The translations under genes were made by a program, and so were the position numbers. Shown here in pieces: positions 1-5,095 of a stretch of 35,952 nt of DNA; position 1 is the stretch's first letter, and every line of letters starts with the position of its first letter. The notes below the pieces were generated by a model, which saw only the letters and a list, made by a program, of their open reading frames with translations, had not been told where the DNA came from and did no database searches. Source of the DNA: a virus; the IMG/VR virus record IMGVR_UViG_3300047297_000242, positions 1 to 35,952 of that record. One strand, written 5' to 3'.

Positions 1-23
1 TCCCCTGCCATAGCTAAGGTGTA

Positions 24-54
24 TAAACAACAAAGGGGAGCGTTTCCGCTCCCC
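24..54 (-). terminator. Rho-independent terminator of the leftward operon
   Basis: An 8-bp perfect stem (positions 35-42 GGGGAGCG with 47-54 CGCTCCCC) encloses a 4-nt loop that reads GAAA on the minus strand. It is followed leftward by a T-rich tail (TTTGTTGTTTA, 34 to 24). It lies directly after the stop codon of the 75-aa gene, where the leftward transcript should end. Three CCCCT units next to the stem (50-64) make the minus strand G-run rich. Confidence 0.8.
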
Positions 55-63
55 TCCCCTCCC

Positions 64-291
64 CTACTCTGTGGGTTGCAGCTCCCTACTGTGCCGGACT
101 GCATCGCAGTACCCTGCAAGGTACTCCCCTACTTTGGCAACCGTGCCAACTGACAGCACGGTATCGCCCCGCTTGACATGGAACCGTTGATTATGTCCAG
201 AGAATCCGTACAAGGTGGAACAATCTTCGATTGTCAAACCGTGCAGCTTGCATTGTTCCTGCAAGTTATAGGGAATAGGTCGATGTTCCAT
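64..291 (-). CDS. Hypothetical protein, 75 aa
   Basis: No family is recognised. The protein is 75 aa, hydrophilic, without a membrane segment or signal peptide. It has three cysteines and a basic middle (QRFHVKRGD). The start codon overlaps the stop of the upstream gene by one base (TAATG), which supports both the start and translational coupling. It is the last gene of the leftward operon and is followed immediately by a strong terminator. The coupling and terminator argue that it is real, but nothing in the sequence suggests a function. Confidence 0.6.
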   Translation of the reverse strand: MEHRPIPYNLQEQCKLHGLTIEDCSTLYGFSGHNQRFHVKRGDTVLSVGTVAKVGEYLAGYCDAVRHSRELQPTE

Positions 292-671
292 TATTCGGTA
301 TCCCCCGCGTAGACTCCCGCCCTTTGGTCATGTTTCCATGAATTGTCGATGAATGACATCTCCCCGCTCAAGTCATATTCGACGCCGTCAGGCAATACAA
401 CAGAGCCTGTGTATTCCACCTCAAGAACAATTGCCCAAAGGGACACCAGATTGTAAAGAGCCAAGAATGGAACGGGTGACAATTCGCCGACCAATTCGAG
501 ATTCTCAATGTGAACAATCAGACCGTCCAGTAACCATTGATTGTTCCATTGCACAGTAGGTTCGCTAAAACCTGCCAATGACAACCCGTGATTCTGCATT
601 GTCAATAGAACCTGCTGTGCCGACTCAAAATCGGTGCAACTTATCTCAAACGATAATGCTAAACGTACCAT
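291..671 (-). CDS. Hypothetical protein, 126 aa
   Basis: Unrecognised protein. The reading frame is open upstream to a GTG at 770. The ATG at 671 is preferred because a GAGG ribosome-binding motif lies about 10 nt upstream and the preceding small lipoprotein frame ends at 676. The product begins MVRLALSFEISC. Its centre is rich in Leu and Val (around WLLDGLIVHIENLELVGEL), probably beta strands rather than a true membrane helix, and the C-terminus is acidic. It is the middle gene of a three-gene leftward operon and overlaps the next gene by TAATG. Function unknown. Confidence 0.6.
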   Translation of the reverse strand: MVRLALSFEISCTDFESAQQVLLTMQNHGLSLAGFSEPTVQWNNQWLLDGLIVHIENLELVGELSPVPFLALYNLVSLWAIVLEVEYTGSVVLPDGVEYDLSGEMSFIDNSWKHDQRAGVYAGDTE

Positions 672-675
672 AATG

Positions 676-783
676 CTAAAACCTCGAAACTTTATCGGTG
701 GCATTGTCAATCCTGCCGTCCGTGCATCCGCATAGCAGAACGCCTGCCATGATAAGGAACAAAACCGCACGTAAGATTCTCAT
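676..783 (-). CDS. Small lipoprotein-like peptide, 35 aa
   Basis: A 35-aa frame begins MRILRAVLFLIMAGVLLCGC. It has a basic N-terminus, a hydrophobic core of about 13 residues and a lipobox-like end (LLCGC) with Cys20 as the candidate lipidated residue. Only 15 polar residues follow. An excellent ribosome-binding site (AGGGG, 7 nt before the ATG) supports it. It opens the leftward operon, 4 nt before the 126-aa gene. By analogy, very short phage lipoproteins include Rz1-type spanins and lysis lipoproteins. No Rz-like partner or endolysin is next to it, so a lysis role is only a guess. Confidence 0.6.
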   Translation of the reverse strand: MRILRAVLFLIMAGVLLCGCTDGRIDNATDKVSRF

Positions 784-830
784 TGCCAACCCCTAGTATG
801 TGACTGTGCAAGCCCGTTTGCCTACGCATC

Positions 831-839
831 ATTGTATCA
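831..839 (-). promoter_or_regulatory. Extended -10 promoter of the leftward operon
   Basis: Minus-strand TGA-TACAAT (839 to 831) is an extended -10 element; no good -35 is seen. Transcription would start near 824 and leave a leader of about 41 nt before the ATG at 783. Just upstream lie two direct repeats, AAGTAAG-type, between 839 and 855 that could bind a regulator. Confidence 0.45.
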
Positions 840-1061
840 AGTAAGCAAGTAAGTTTATTGTATGTATCCTAGGAGAAATTGTACGGATCCGGCAAAAGTC
901 AGCTTTTATAAAACCTCGCTTCGCTCGGTCTTAGTATGTTGTGTCCGCTAGGTTAGCTGGCGTTCGATCTCTCATCCTATCCCTGGTTCCAGCCCTTGCC
1001 GTCCTCTTGTCCGGTGTCGCTCCGCTCCACCGGAGGTGTGTGCATACTGACGTGCCTTCCC

Positions 1062-1171
1062 GATACACCCCCCTCCCCTACTCTTATATTTGTGTGATGT
1101 GTGGGGGGTATGGCAATGTATCCCCCCTATTCTTATTAAAGAATATCCCCCCCGGCTACAGAGTATCTCCC
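1062..1171. repeat. Cluster of TATCCCCCC-like short repeats
   Basis: Four related words lie on the plus strand: GATACACCCCCC (1062-1073), GTATCCCCCC (1118-1127), ATATCCCCCCC (1143-1153) and GTATCTCCC (1163-1171). One inverted copy, GGGGGGTA, is at 1103-1110; with the copy at 1118 it can form a 6-bp G:C stem. They sit upstream of the AT-rich early promoter. The clustering resembles iterons or operators, but spacing is irregular and the copies are imperfect. Confidence 0.4.
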
Positions 1172-1181
1172 TAAAAACACC

Positions 1182-1199
1182 TTTCTACCGCCGTAGAAA
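1182..1199. other. Perfect 7-bp hairpin
   Basis: TTTCTAC (1182-1188), loop CGCC, GTAGAAA (1193-1199). There is no T-tract on the plus strand; a TTTTT run follows 4 nt later on the minus strand. It lies 35 bp upstream of the early -10 box, so it could be an operator dyad or a barrier to leftward read-through. A similar hairpin with the same CACCTTTCT lead-in is at 2694-2710. Confidence 0.4.
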
Positions 1200-1233
1200 C
1201 CTTAACAGTTAATGTGCCATACGATATATTCGA

Positions 1234-1239
1234 TATAAT
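1234..1239 (+). promoter_or_regulatory. Promoter of the rightward early operon
   Basis: A perfect TATAAT lies in a CGATATA-TT-CGATATA direct repeat (1223-1238), 20 nt before the ATG at 1259. A ribosome-binding motif (GAGGT, near 1246) lies between. No convincing -35 hexamer is visible. The predicted transcript start near 1246 leaves only a short leader. Confidence 0.55.
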
Positions 1240-1258
1240 ACTTGCGAGGTAAGCAACA

Positions 1259-1435
1259 ATGAAAGAAAAGATCGTCTTGTTCGTATGCAATGCTCTCGGT
1301 GTAAGCAGATACAAAGACCAGGTTATCGGTGACTATTTGGCTTCTCGTGACCTGGCTAATGAGTTACCCCAGCTGGACATTGAAACGCTTAAGGCACTGT
1401 TTCGCTATTCTGGCCAGGAGCTAAGAAGGCGTTGA
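1259..1435 (+). CDS. Small early protein, 58 aa
   Basis: A 58-aa frame starts at ATG 1259 behind GAGGT and a TATAAT box. It begins MKEKIVLFVCNALGVSRY and ends in a basic tail (GQELRRR). It has no signal peptide or recognised motif; the C-terminal half looks helical (LPQLDIETLKALFRYS). The next gene's TTG start overlaps its stop (TTGA), so the two are coupled. Being first in the early operon and very short, it could be a host-takeover protein, but this is inference. Confidence 0.6.
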   Translation: MKEKIVLFVCNALGVSRYKDQVIGDYLASRDLANELPQLDIETLKALFRYSGQELRRR

Positions 1436-1857
1436 CTACGGATCTTAGACGAAAACTGACGCCTGATCAGGTTGAGAAGATATATGAGATGCTCGATAAA
1501 AACATGACGTTGGATGCCATTGCTAGAACGTTTGGTATCGGTAAGTCGCATGTACATCGGATTAAGTCAGCTTACAACCGAGGCGAGGTCAATCTGAAGC
1601 CTACATCGTTATGTGCCATCCTTGGCTTGATTGAAGATGGGTTGGCGTTTAGGCGTAGGGCTTGGCCTGACAAGATATTCTATTACTACGACGTAGAAGA
1701 CAAATGGTTTGTCTATGCTAATAGTGAGACTGGATGCGAAACCATAGTCTTTAGACTTGACTTATCACTTGAAGACTTGGCAGCAAAGGACTGGATTGTA
1801 CTCACACTGGAGTCAATGGACGATGTTGTTGGCGTCAACAAAAAGGTAGTGGAATGA
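1432..1857 (+). CDS. Helix-turn-helix protein fused to a Tad2-like (DUF2829-like) domain
   Basis: 141 aa from a TTG start, chosen because GGAG lies 11 nt upstream and the start overlaps the preceding stop. Residues 9-48 form a resolvase-type helix-turn-helix (LTPDQVEKIYEML, then TLDAIARTFGIGKSHVHRI). Residues 60-127 show the DUF2829 pattern: a helix ending in an Arg-rich, Trp-containing strand (FRRRAW, W78) and a closing LAAKDW (W121). DUF2829 includes Tad2, a phage sponge that binds the signalling nucleotide of the Thoeris defence system. The domain match is by eye and moderate. A fused HTH would suggest a ligand-sensing regulator or a DNA-tethered sponge. It overlaps the next, also Tad2-like, gene by ATGA. 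Confidence 0.6.
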   Translation: MTTDLRRKLTPDQVEKIYEMLDKNMTLDAIARTFGIGKSHVHRIKSAYNRGEVNLKPTSLCAILGLIEDGLAFRRRAWPDKIFYYYDVEDKWFVYANSETGCETIVFRLDLSLEDLAAKDWIVLTLESMDDVVGVNKKVVE

Positions 1858-2087
1858 CAGGAATAGAAGCACTACAAGCATTACGCGATGGCAAAAACGT
1901 AAGGCGGTCAATATGGTTGCCTTTGATCTATGCAAAGCTATTTGATGGTGACATCGTTGCTGTTAGCCTATATGTGTCATTTGAAAAGAAAGGGGTAATA
2001 CCTATTGGTATTAGGGAGTTACTCCAAGATGATTGGGAGTTGTGGAATGAAAAAGAAACACCAGTTACCTCCGATGGGCTTTGCTAA
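1854..2087 (+). CDS. Tad2-like (DUF2829-like) protein
   Basis: 77 aa, starting at the ATGA overlap with the previous gene. The order of elements matches compact DUF2829 proteins: GIEALQALRDGKNVRRSIW (conserved KxVRRxxW segment, W21), a middle strand region with LYVSFEKKG, and the end LLQDDWELW (D60-W61). Family members are small phage proteins; the characterised Tad2 binds a cyclic ADP-ribose-type signal and blocks Thoeris immunity. The nucleotide-binding residues cannot be verified by eye, so anti-defence activity is inferred. It directly follows a second copy of the same fold fused to an HTH. Confidence 0.65.
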   Translation: MTGIEALQALRDGKNVRRSIWLPLIYAKLFDGDIVAVSLYVSFEKKGVIPIGIRELLQDDWELWNEKETPVTSDGLC

Positions 2088-2253
2088 AACCTTTGCTAAA
2101 AAGTTACACGATGCAACTTCTAGTAAAGGAAACACAGAGATGTTTATGCGGAAGGACGTGTACGACCATCTTGTTGATGCCAACAAAAAGGTTACATCCA
2201 CGGTAATATCAAAGGGATCGAAAGATCAGTTAACGAAAGGCCAGAAAACCTAG
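2047..2253 (+). CDS. Hypothetical basic protein, 68 aa
   Basis: The frame is open from 2005, but the ATG at 2047 has GGGAG 7 nt upstream and begins MKKKHQLPPMGFAKTFAKK, so it is preferred. It overlaps the end of the Tad2-like gene by 41 nt. The 68-aa protein is Lys-rich at both ends (C-terminus ISKGSKDQLTKGQKT) and has no recognised domain. It is the last gene of the early operon; a strong terminator follows 23 nt later. Confidence 0.6.
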   Translation: MKKKHQLPPMGFAKTFAKKLHDATSSKGNTEMFMRKDVYDHLVDANKKVTSTVISKGSKDQLTKGQKT

Positions 2254-2276
2254 TTGACTGTTAGACTCTGCAAAAG

Positions 2277-2304
2277 AAAGACCAACCGGCCACGTTGGTC
2301 TTTT
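2277..2304 (+). terminator. Rho-independent terminator of the early operon
   Basis: A perfect 10-bp stem (AAAGACCAAC 2277-2286 with GTTGGTCTTT 2294-2303), a 7-nt loop and a TTTTTT run ending at 2305. It follows the last early gene directly. Confidence 0.9.
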
Positions 2305-2318
2305 TGCTGTCTAATGCT

Positions 2319-2327
2319 TGGTATAAT
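2319..2327 (+). promoter_or_regulatory. Extended -10 promoter between two terminators
   Basis: TGG-TATAAT (2319-2327) is a perfect extended -10. Start of transcription is expected near 2334. No gene follows before the terminator at 2371-2405, so its likely product is a short RNA. Confidence 0.6.
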
Positions 2328-2333
2328 ATTTAC

Positions 2334-2404
2334 GCCACCTGACGGTGAGTGTTAGAACAACAACCAAATGAGCCACCCTGAATAAGCACCGGGGTGGCTT
2401 TTGT
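2334..2404 (+). ncRNA. Candidate small non-coding RNA, about 70 nt
   Basis: The stretch is bounded by an extended -10 promoter (2319-2327) and an intrinsic terminator (2371-2405). It holds no credible gene. Visible structure: a short CACC-TGAC-GGTG hairpin at the 5' end (about 2336-2347), an A/C-rich unpaired linker (AGAACAACAACCAAA), then the terminator hairpin. This hairpin-linker-terminator layout is typical of bacterial and phage small RNAs. A 5-codon frame (ATG 2368) lies inside the terminator stem and has no ribosome-binding site. No known RNA family is recognised. Confidence 0.45.
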
Positions 2405-2405
2405 T
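2371..2405 (+). terminator. Rho-independent terminator of the small RNA
   Basis: 8-bp stem AGCCACCC (2371-2378) with GGGTGGCT (2392-2399), loop of 13 nt, then TTTTGTT. The T-tract runs directly into the extended -10 box of the next gene, so termination and initiation elements touch. Confidence 0.8.
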
Positions 2406-2410
2406 ATAAT
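2402..2410 (+). promoter_or_regulatory. Leaderless promoter of the DUF5872-like gene
   Basis: Extended -10 TGT-TATAAT with TATAAT at 2405-2410, then only five bases (AGGCT) before the ATG at 2416. The predicted transcript start coincides with the start codon, so the mRNA would be leaderless. The promoter is nearly identical, including the spacer, to that of the 3D-domain gene. Confidence 0.65.
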
Positions 2411-2415
2411 AGGCT

Positions 2416-2631
2416 ATGTCTAGCGCAACAAAAAAAGACCCCGGTATGTGGAAGACCATCGTCTCCAGTGTCAAATCAGGAACCAAGGGTGGAGATCCTG
2501 GTCAATGGTCAGCTCGCAAAGCACAGTTAGCCACACAAAAGTACAAGGCTTCTGGTGGTGGTTACGTAGGCCCAAAGTCTAGCAGTAATAGCCTAGCTAA
2601 GTGGTCAAAACAAAATACCAAGTCCAAATAA
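2416..2631 (+). CDS. Small basic protein, DUF5872-like
   Basis: 71 aa, very Lys/Ser/Gly-rich. The core around residues 12-55 (WKTIVSSVKSG, GGDPGQWSARKAQLATQKYK, GGGYVG, then SLAKWSK) matches my memory of the short DUF5872 family found in phages and large DNA viruses. The family has no known function; its charge suggests nucleic-acid binding or a packaged minor virion protein. It is preceded by a -10 box 5 nt from the ATG and lacks a Shine-Dalgarno site. It is probably transcribed alone or with the next gene. Family name moderately sure, function unknown. Confidence 0.7.
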   Translation: MSSATKKDPGMWKTIVSSVKSGTKGGDPGQWSARKAQLATQKYKASGGGYVGPKSSSNSLAKWSKQNTKSK

Positions 2632-2741
2632 GAGTCTGATATATTACCTACGGGATCGGTGATCGCCATGCACGTAAACGCTCTGTAATCACCTTTCTCC
2701 CTAGGAGAAAACTCCGTATGACTTACCCGTTATAATGAGTC
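2632..2741 (+). other. Structured intergenic region
   Basis: This 110-nt gap holds an inverted repeat GGTGAT (2657-2662) / ATCACC (2688-2693) with a long loop, followed at once by a perfect hairpin TTTCTCC-CTA-GGAGAAA (2694-2710). The leaderless promoter of the next gene follows. The hairpin could end the upstream transcript, though there is no T-tract. A 6-codon frame at 2668 has no good ribosome-binding site and is not called. Confidence 0.4.
2731..2736 (+). promoter_or_regulatory. Leaderless promoter of the 321-aa gene
   Basis: Perfect TATAAT followed by five bases (GAGTC) and the ATG at 2742. There is no room for a ribosome-binding site downstream of the expected transcript start. No -35 is evident. 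Confidence 0.6.
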
Positions 2742-3707
2742 ATGGCTAAAGCAGATTGGTTTAGAGATGCCGCTAATACGGCAGTAGGCGTAGGTAGAGC
2801 TGCGTTAAGCAGGTTTGGTGCTCCAGCGGCAGAACCATCCACTGTTGACCGTATCCTATCTAAGGATCCAGGAACCATTGCTCGCGTACGAGGTAATACA
2901 AAACTAGCTAGCTCTGAACCAAGTAATCCATTAACTAAGACTAGTGCTTTTAGGACTATGGGTAAAAAGCCATCCGCTTTCAAAACCATTGCTAAAGGCG
3001 TTGGTACTAGTATGGTTGATGGGCTTAACCTTGCCAACAGTGGTGTTAGTCTAGCTCAAGGTGATTACGAAGCTTCACCAGGTAGAGTCATTGGAGATGT
3101 TGGATCATTAGCCCGTATTGCTAGGCTGAATCAAACCGTTGCCAATAAAGGTGGAGCACCTGTAAAGTTAGCTGCTGACCCACGTACAACCATGATTGCA
3201 TACGGCGCAGACATGGTAGCGCCACACGTCAAAGAAGCTTTTGACCCAACAGCTAACGCTGCTCGATTTGAGCAAAACAAAGCCACGGCTCTTAACCCAC
3301 CACCTGCTACTTACTGGGAAAAGCTCCTTGGATTGGAAAGTAAGCCATCTCAGGCTTATAAGGACTCCGTAACGGCTGGTGCACCTGTTAGCCCTAGTAA
3401 CTTTGGAGAAGCTCCACGCAAAGCAATGCAGGGTGCAAAGCAACTTGGTGGACCTACTAATTCCAGCCCGATGATCAACAAGCAGCTTGGTGAAATTTTT
3501 GACTTTGCACTACAACGAGGTATTGATCCTGCTTATGAATATATGGGTCACGTTATGCGCCGTGATGGACTAAGTGAAGAACAAGGTTTTCAGCTTTATA
3601 ACGCATTCATGAACAAACTTTACAAGCAACAAGCATTTGACAAAGCTGTAAATCAACCATTGATTACAGATCCGGGTCAGCTCGCTAAGTATCGAGAAGT
3701 ACGTTAG
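2742..3707 (+). CDS. Putative virion-associated protein with shared C-terminal helical domain
   Basis: 321 aa, not assignable to a family. The N-terminal two-thirds is Ala/Gly/Pro-rich with weakly hydrophobic helices (around residues 85-130). It resembles phage internal or ejection proteins in composition. Residues 249-305 (starting LGEIFDFALQRG, with VMRRDGLSEEQ) align by eye with residues 567-625 of the 672-aa protein at 9112-11130. The start is the ATG 5 nt after a TATAAT box, so translation is predicted to be leaderless. Its stop lies 2 nt from that of the convergent 3D-domain gene. A structural role is inferred. Confidence 0.55.
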   Translation: MAKADWFRDAANTAVGVGRAALSRFGAPAAEPSTVDRILSKDPGTIARVRGNTKLASSEPSNPLTKTSAFRTMGKKPSAFKTIAKGVGTSMVDGLNLANSGVSLAQGDYEASPGRVIGDVGSLARIARLNQTVANKGGAPVKLAADPRTTMIAYGADMVAPHVKEAFDPTANAARFEQNKATALNPPPATYWEKLLGLESKPSQAYKDSVTAGAPVSPSNFGEAPRKAMQGAKQLGGPTNSSPMINKQLGEIFDFALQRGIDPAYEYMGHVMRRDGLSEEQGFQLYNAFMNKLYKQQAFDKAVNQPLITDPGQLAKYREVR

Positions 3708-3728
3708 GTTTACTGCCTACCGTACTTC
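3696..3728. terminator. Hairpin spanning two convergent gene ends
   Basis: GAAGTACG (3696-3703) pairs with CGTACTTC (3721-3728). Inside, TAGG (3705-3708) pairs with CCTA (3716-3719) around a 7-nt loop. The 12 paired positions cover the last codons of both convergent genes. No clear T-tract follows on either side. It is probably a bidirectional transcript-end structure, though a protein-coding coincidence cannot be excluded. Confidence 0.4.
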
Positions 3729-4282
3729 ATCATCAACTGTTGCATATTGATCGGGCTTGCGGATGGAGGATACATTCCAGCCTGGCTATTCATCATCATT
3801 GTTCCCATTGCACTTTTGTTAGAGATTGCAGATGGAGCGAACTGTTGATTCATAGCTTTTTCAATAGGTTTCTTTGGAACGGGTCTAACTACGTTTTGAA
3901 AGTTAAATCCTTCACGAGCGCGTTGCTCATATTCTTCGGGATTCTTTGCATTGCCAACATCTGTACCTGGCGGATAAACGCTGACCTTTTGGTTTTGATG
4001 TCCGTAATCTTTGGCAACCTGACCTTCTGTAGCACCATAACCAAGGTCCACTCTATTGCCCTTTATGGCTCCGCCGGTGTCATCAGCAGTAGCCCATCCA
4101 TAACCAGGGATAAACATCTTTGATCCAAGTTTAATAACTTTGGGATCTACAGCTACACGTCCACGCCCAACAGGATTTCCTCTAGCTGTTGTAAATCCAC
4201 CTTGCATACGATCGTTCTTGGCATAGTACGCACTGACGTCAGAGTCAATGACACGACCACTGGACTTGTATTGCTTTTCCAT
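3710..4282 (-). CDS. 3D-domain (Asp-Asp-Asp) putative peptidoglycan hydrolase
   Basis: 190 aa. Residues 13-105 form a 3D domain, the double-psi beta-barrel of MltA/RlpA-type cell-wall lytic enzymes. The three acidic residues are visible: D46 in VAVDP, D68 in ADDTGGAIKG and D79 in NRVDLGYG. The C-terminal 80 residues are low-complexity, rich in Met, Gln, Pro and Ser. There is no signal peptide, so the protein would need a holin or be carried in the virion to reach the wall. The start is supported by TACAAT 5 nt upstream of the ATG (leaderless). It is the only lytic-type enzyme seen here. Whether it is the endolysin or a virion-associated lysin is open. Confidence 0.8.
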   Translation of the reverse strand: MEKQYKSSGRVIDSDVSAYYAKNDRMQGGFTTARGNPVGRGRVAVDPKVIKLGSKMFIPGYGWATADDTGGAIKGNRVDLGYGATEGQVAKDYGHQNQKVSVYPPGTDVGNAKNPEEYEQRAREGFNFQNVVRPVPKKPIEKAMNQQFAPSAISNKSAMGTMMMNSQAGMYPPSASPINMQQLMMKYGRQ

Positions 4283-4287
4283 TACCT

Positions 4288-4296
4288 ATTGTAACA
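4288..4296 (-). promoter_or_regulatory. Leaderless promoter of the 3D-domain gene
   Basis: Minus-strand extended -10 TGT-TACAAT (4296 to 4288), five bases (AGGTA), then the ATG at 4282. The AGG lies only 2 nt before the ATG, too close for a Shine-Dalgarno site. A TTCCAAT at about -35 overlaps the -35 of the divergent promoter. Confidence 0.65.
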
Positions 4297-4311
4297 AAAC
4301 GAATAATCACA

Positions 4312-4341
4312 TTGGAACCAGTGCTTACTTACGGGTATAAT
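4312..4341 (+). promoter_or_regulatory. Promoter of the SSB-ThyX operon
   Basis: TTGGAA (4312-4317), an 18-bp spacer and a perfect TATAAT (4336-4341). Start near 4348 gives a leader of about 27 nt carrying a GGAAGGA ribosome-binding site. It is the best conventional sigma-70 promoter in the window. Confidence 0.65.
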
Positions 4342-4374
4342 ACTACTGTTTGATTACCACGGAAGGACTACAGA

Positions 4375-4665
4375 ATGATTACAATCTGTAAACAAGGGCG
4401 CGACTCGGATTTTGACATCAAGATCCAACTAACGTCCATCGGAACGCAGCTGCACATTACTCATCAAACAGATGAGAATCCGGAGACCATCGTCTTTACA
4501 CCTACTCAGGCATGGAATTTCCTGTACAGCGAAACCATCAGCAGTAACAACAAGAGCGTTCCTACAAAGGTACTTCTTGAGCTTGCTGATTCCATCATCA
4601 ACATCAATAGTGCATCTAAGGTTACGTTGCCTGAATTCCATCTGGATGACGGTGAAGTACTATGA
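4375..4665 (+). CDS. Hypothetical protein, 96 aa
   Basis: Unrecognised 96-aa protein beginning MITICKQGRDSDFDIKIQL, with a strong GGAAGGA site 8 nt upstream. The predicted mix is beta strands in the N-terminal half and a helix near FTPTQAWNFLYSE, with an acidic C-terminus (LDDGEVL). It opens the metabolism operon and overlaps the SSB start (ATGA-type), so a replication or repair accessory role is possible. No motif supports a specific function. Confidence 0.6.
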   Translation: MITICKQGRDSDFDIKIQLTSIGTQLHITHQTDENPETIVFTPTQAWNFLYSETISSNNKSVPTKVLLELADSIININSASKVTLPEFHLDDGEVL

Positions 4666-5057
4666 TGAACTGCATCACCCTGGTTGGACGGCTTTGTGCT
4701 GATCCAGATATTCGAAATACAACCACAGGTAAGGTTGTTGCTGGCTTGCGCATTGCTGTTGATCGTCGTGGACGCGAGAAGGAAACTGACTTCTTTGAAG
4801 CATCCGCATTTGGTCAGACTGCATCCTTTGCTGGTGACTACCTTCGCAAGGGTCGGTTGGTAGCTGTAGTTGGCAAGCTTCGCACACGTGAATACGAAGC
4901 CAAAGACGGCACTAAGCGTAAGGTTTATGAGATCCTCGTCGATGACCTTACTCCATTGGATAAGGCTAAAGAGGGTGACCCTGGTGGATTCACCGCATCA
5001 TCCGCAGTGCCAAAAGCTGTAGCTGACTCCGATATCGAAGATCCGTTTGCTGAATAA
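4662..5057 (+). CDS. ssb: Single-stranded DNA-binding protein
   Basis: 131 aa, a typical bacterial/phage SSB. The OB fold spans residues 4-105: ITLVGRLCADPDIR strand, AGLRIAVDRR, the FFEASAFGQTASFAGDYLRKG block and VVGKLRTREYEAKDG. A short flexible linker follows. The acidic tip (DIEDPFAE) resembles the DDDIPF tail that recruits repair and replication partners. It coats single-stranded DNA during phage replication. Its start overlaps the stop of the 96-aa gene. A hairpin directly after the stop may reduce transcription into the rest of the operon. Confidence 0.95.
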   Translation: MMNCITLVGRLCADPDIRNTTTGKVVAGLRIAVDRRGREKETDFFEASAFGQTASFAGDYLRKGRLVAVVGKLRTREYEAKDGTKRKVYEILVDDLTPLDKAKEGDPGGFTASSAVPKAVADSDIEDPFAE

Positions 5058-5061
5058 CATT

Positions 5062-5086
5062 GGTGCAGTGGAAACACTGCACCTTT
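5062..5086 (+). terminator. Attenuator-like hairpin after ssb
   Basis: A perfect 9-bp stem GGTGCAGTG (5062-5070) / CACTGCACC (5075-5083) with a GAAA loop, but only TTT follows. It ends right at the ribosome-binding site of the next gene. A weak terminator or mRNA-stabilising end is more likely than full termination, since the downstream genes have no promoter of their own. Confidence 0.6.
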
Positions 5087-5095
5087 AGGTTAACT

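Larger units (their letters stand above)
784..1258. other. Gene-free divergent regulatory hub
   Basis: This 475-nt stretch separates the leftward (783) and rightward (1259) operons. The only longer frame here (77 aa, 941-1174) has no ribosome-binding site and a translation unlike a folded protein, so it is not called. The region contains both outward promoters, an inverted repeat CCGGTG/CACCGG (1011-1016, 1028-1033), C-run repeats (1062-1171), a TTTCTAC/GTAGAAA hairpin (1182-1199) and an AT-rich block (1202-1245). It could be a control region or a replication origin. The sequence cannot decide which. Confidence 0.5.

Noticed and set aside
353-559. 68-aa plus-strand frame opposite the 126-aa gene
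   Set aside because: Antisense to a gene with a ribosome-binding site and coupled neighbours; basic random-looking composition.
950-1000. Possible tRNA because of a GTTCGATCT-like word
   Set aside because: No acceptor stem, anticodon arm or second matching T-arm can be drawn; nothing else in the window resembles a tRNA.
941-1174. 77-aa frame in the divergent hub
   Set aside because: It starts with a non-ATG codon, has no ribosome-binding site, and its translation is shaped by C-runs and inverted repeats; it is better read as regulatory DNA.
2368-2385. Five-codon frame inside the small RNA terminator, and a six-codon frame at 2668
   Set aside because: No ribosome-binding sites and no downstream operon that would make leader-peptide attenuation plausible.
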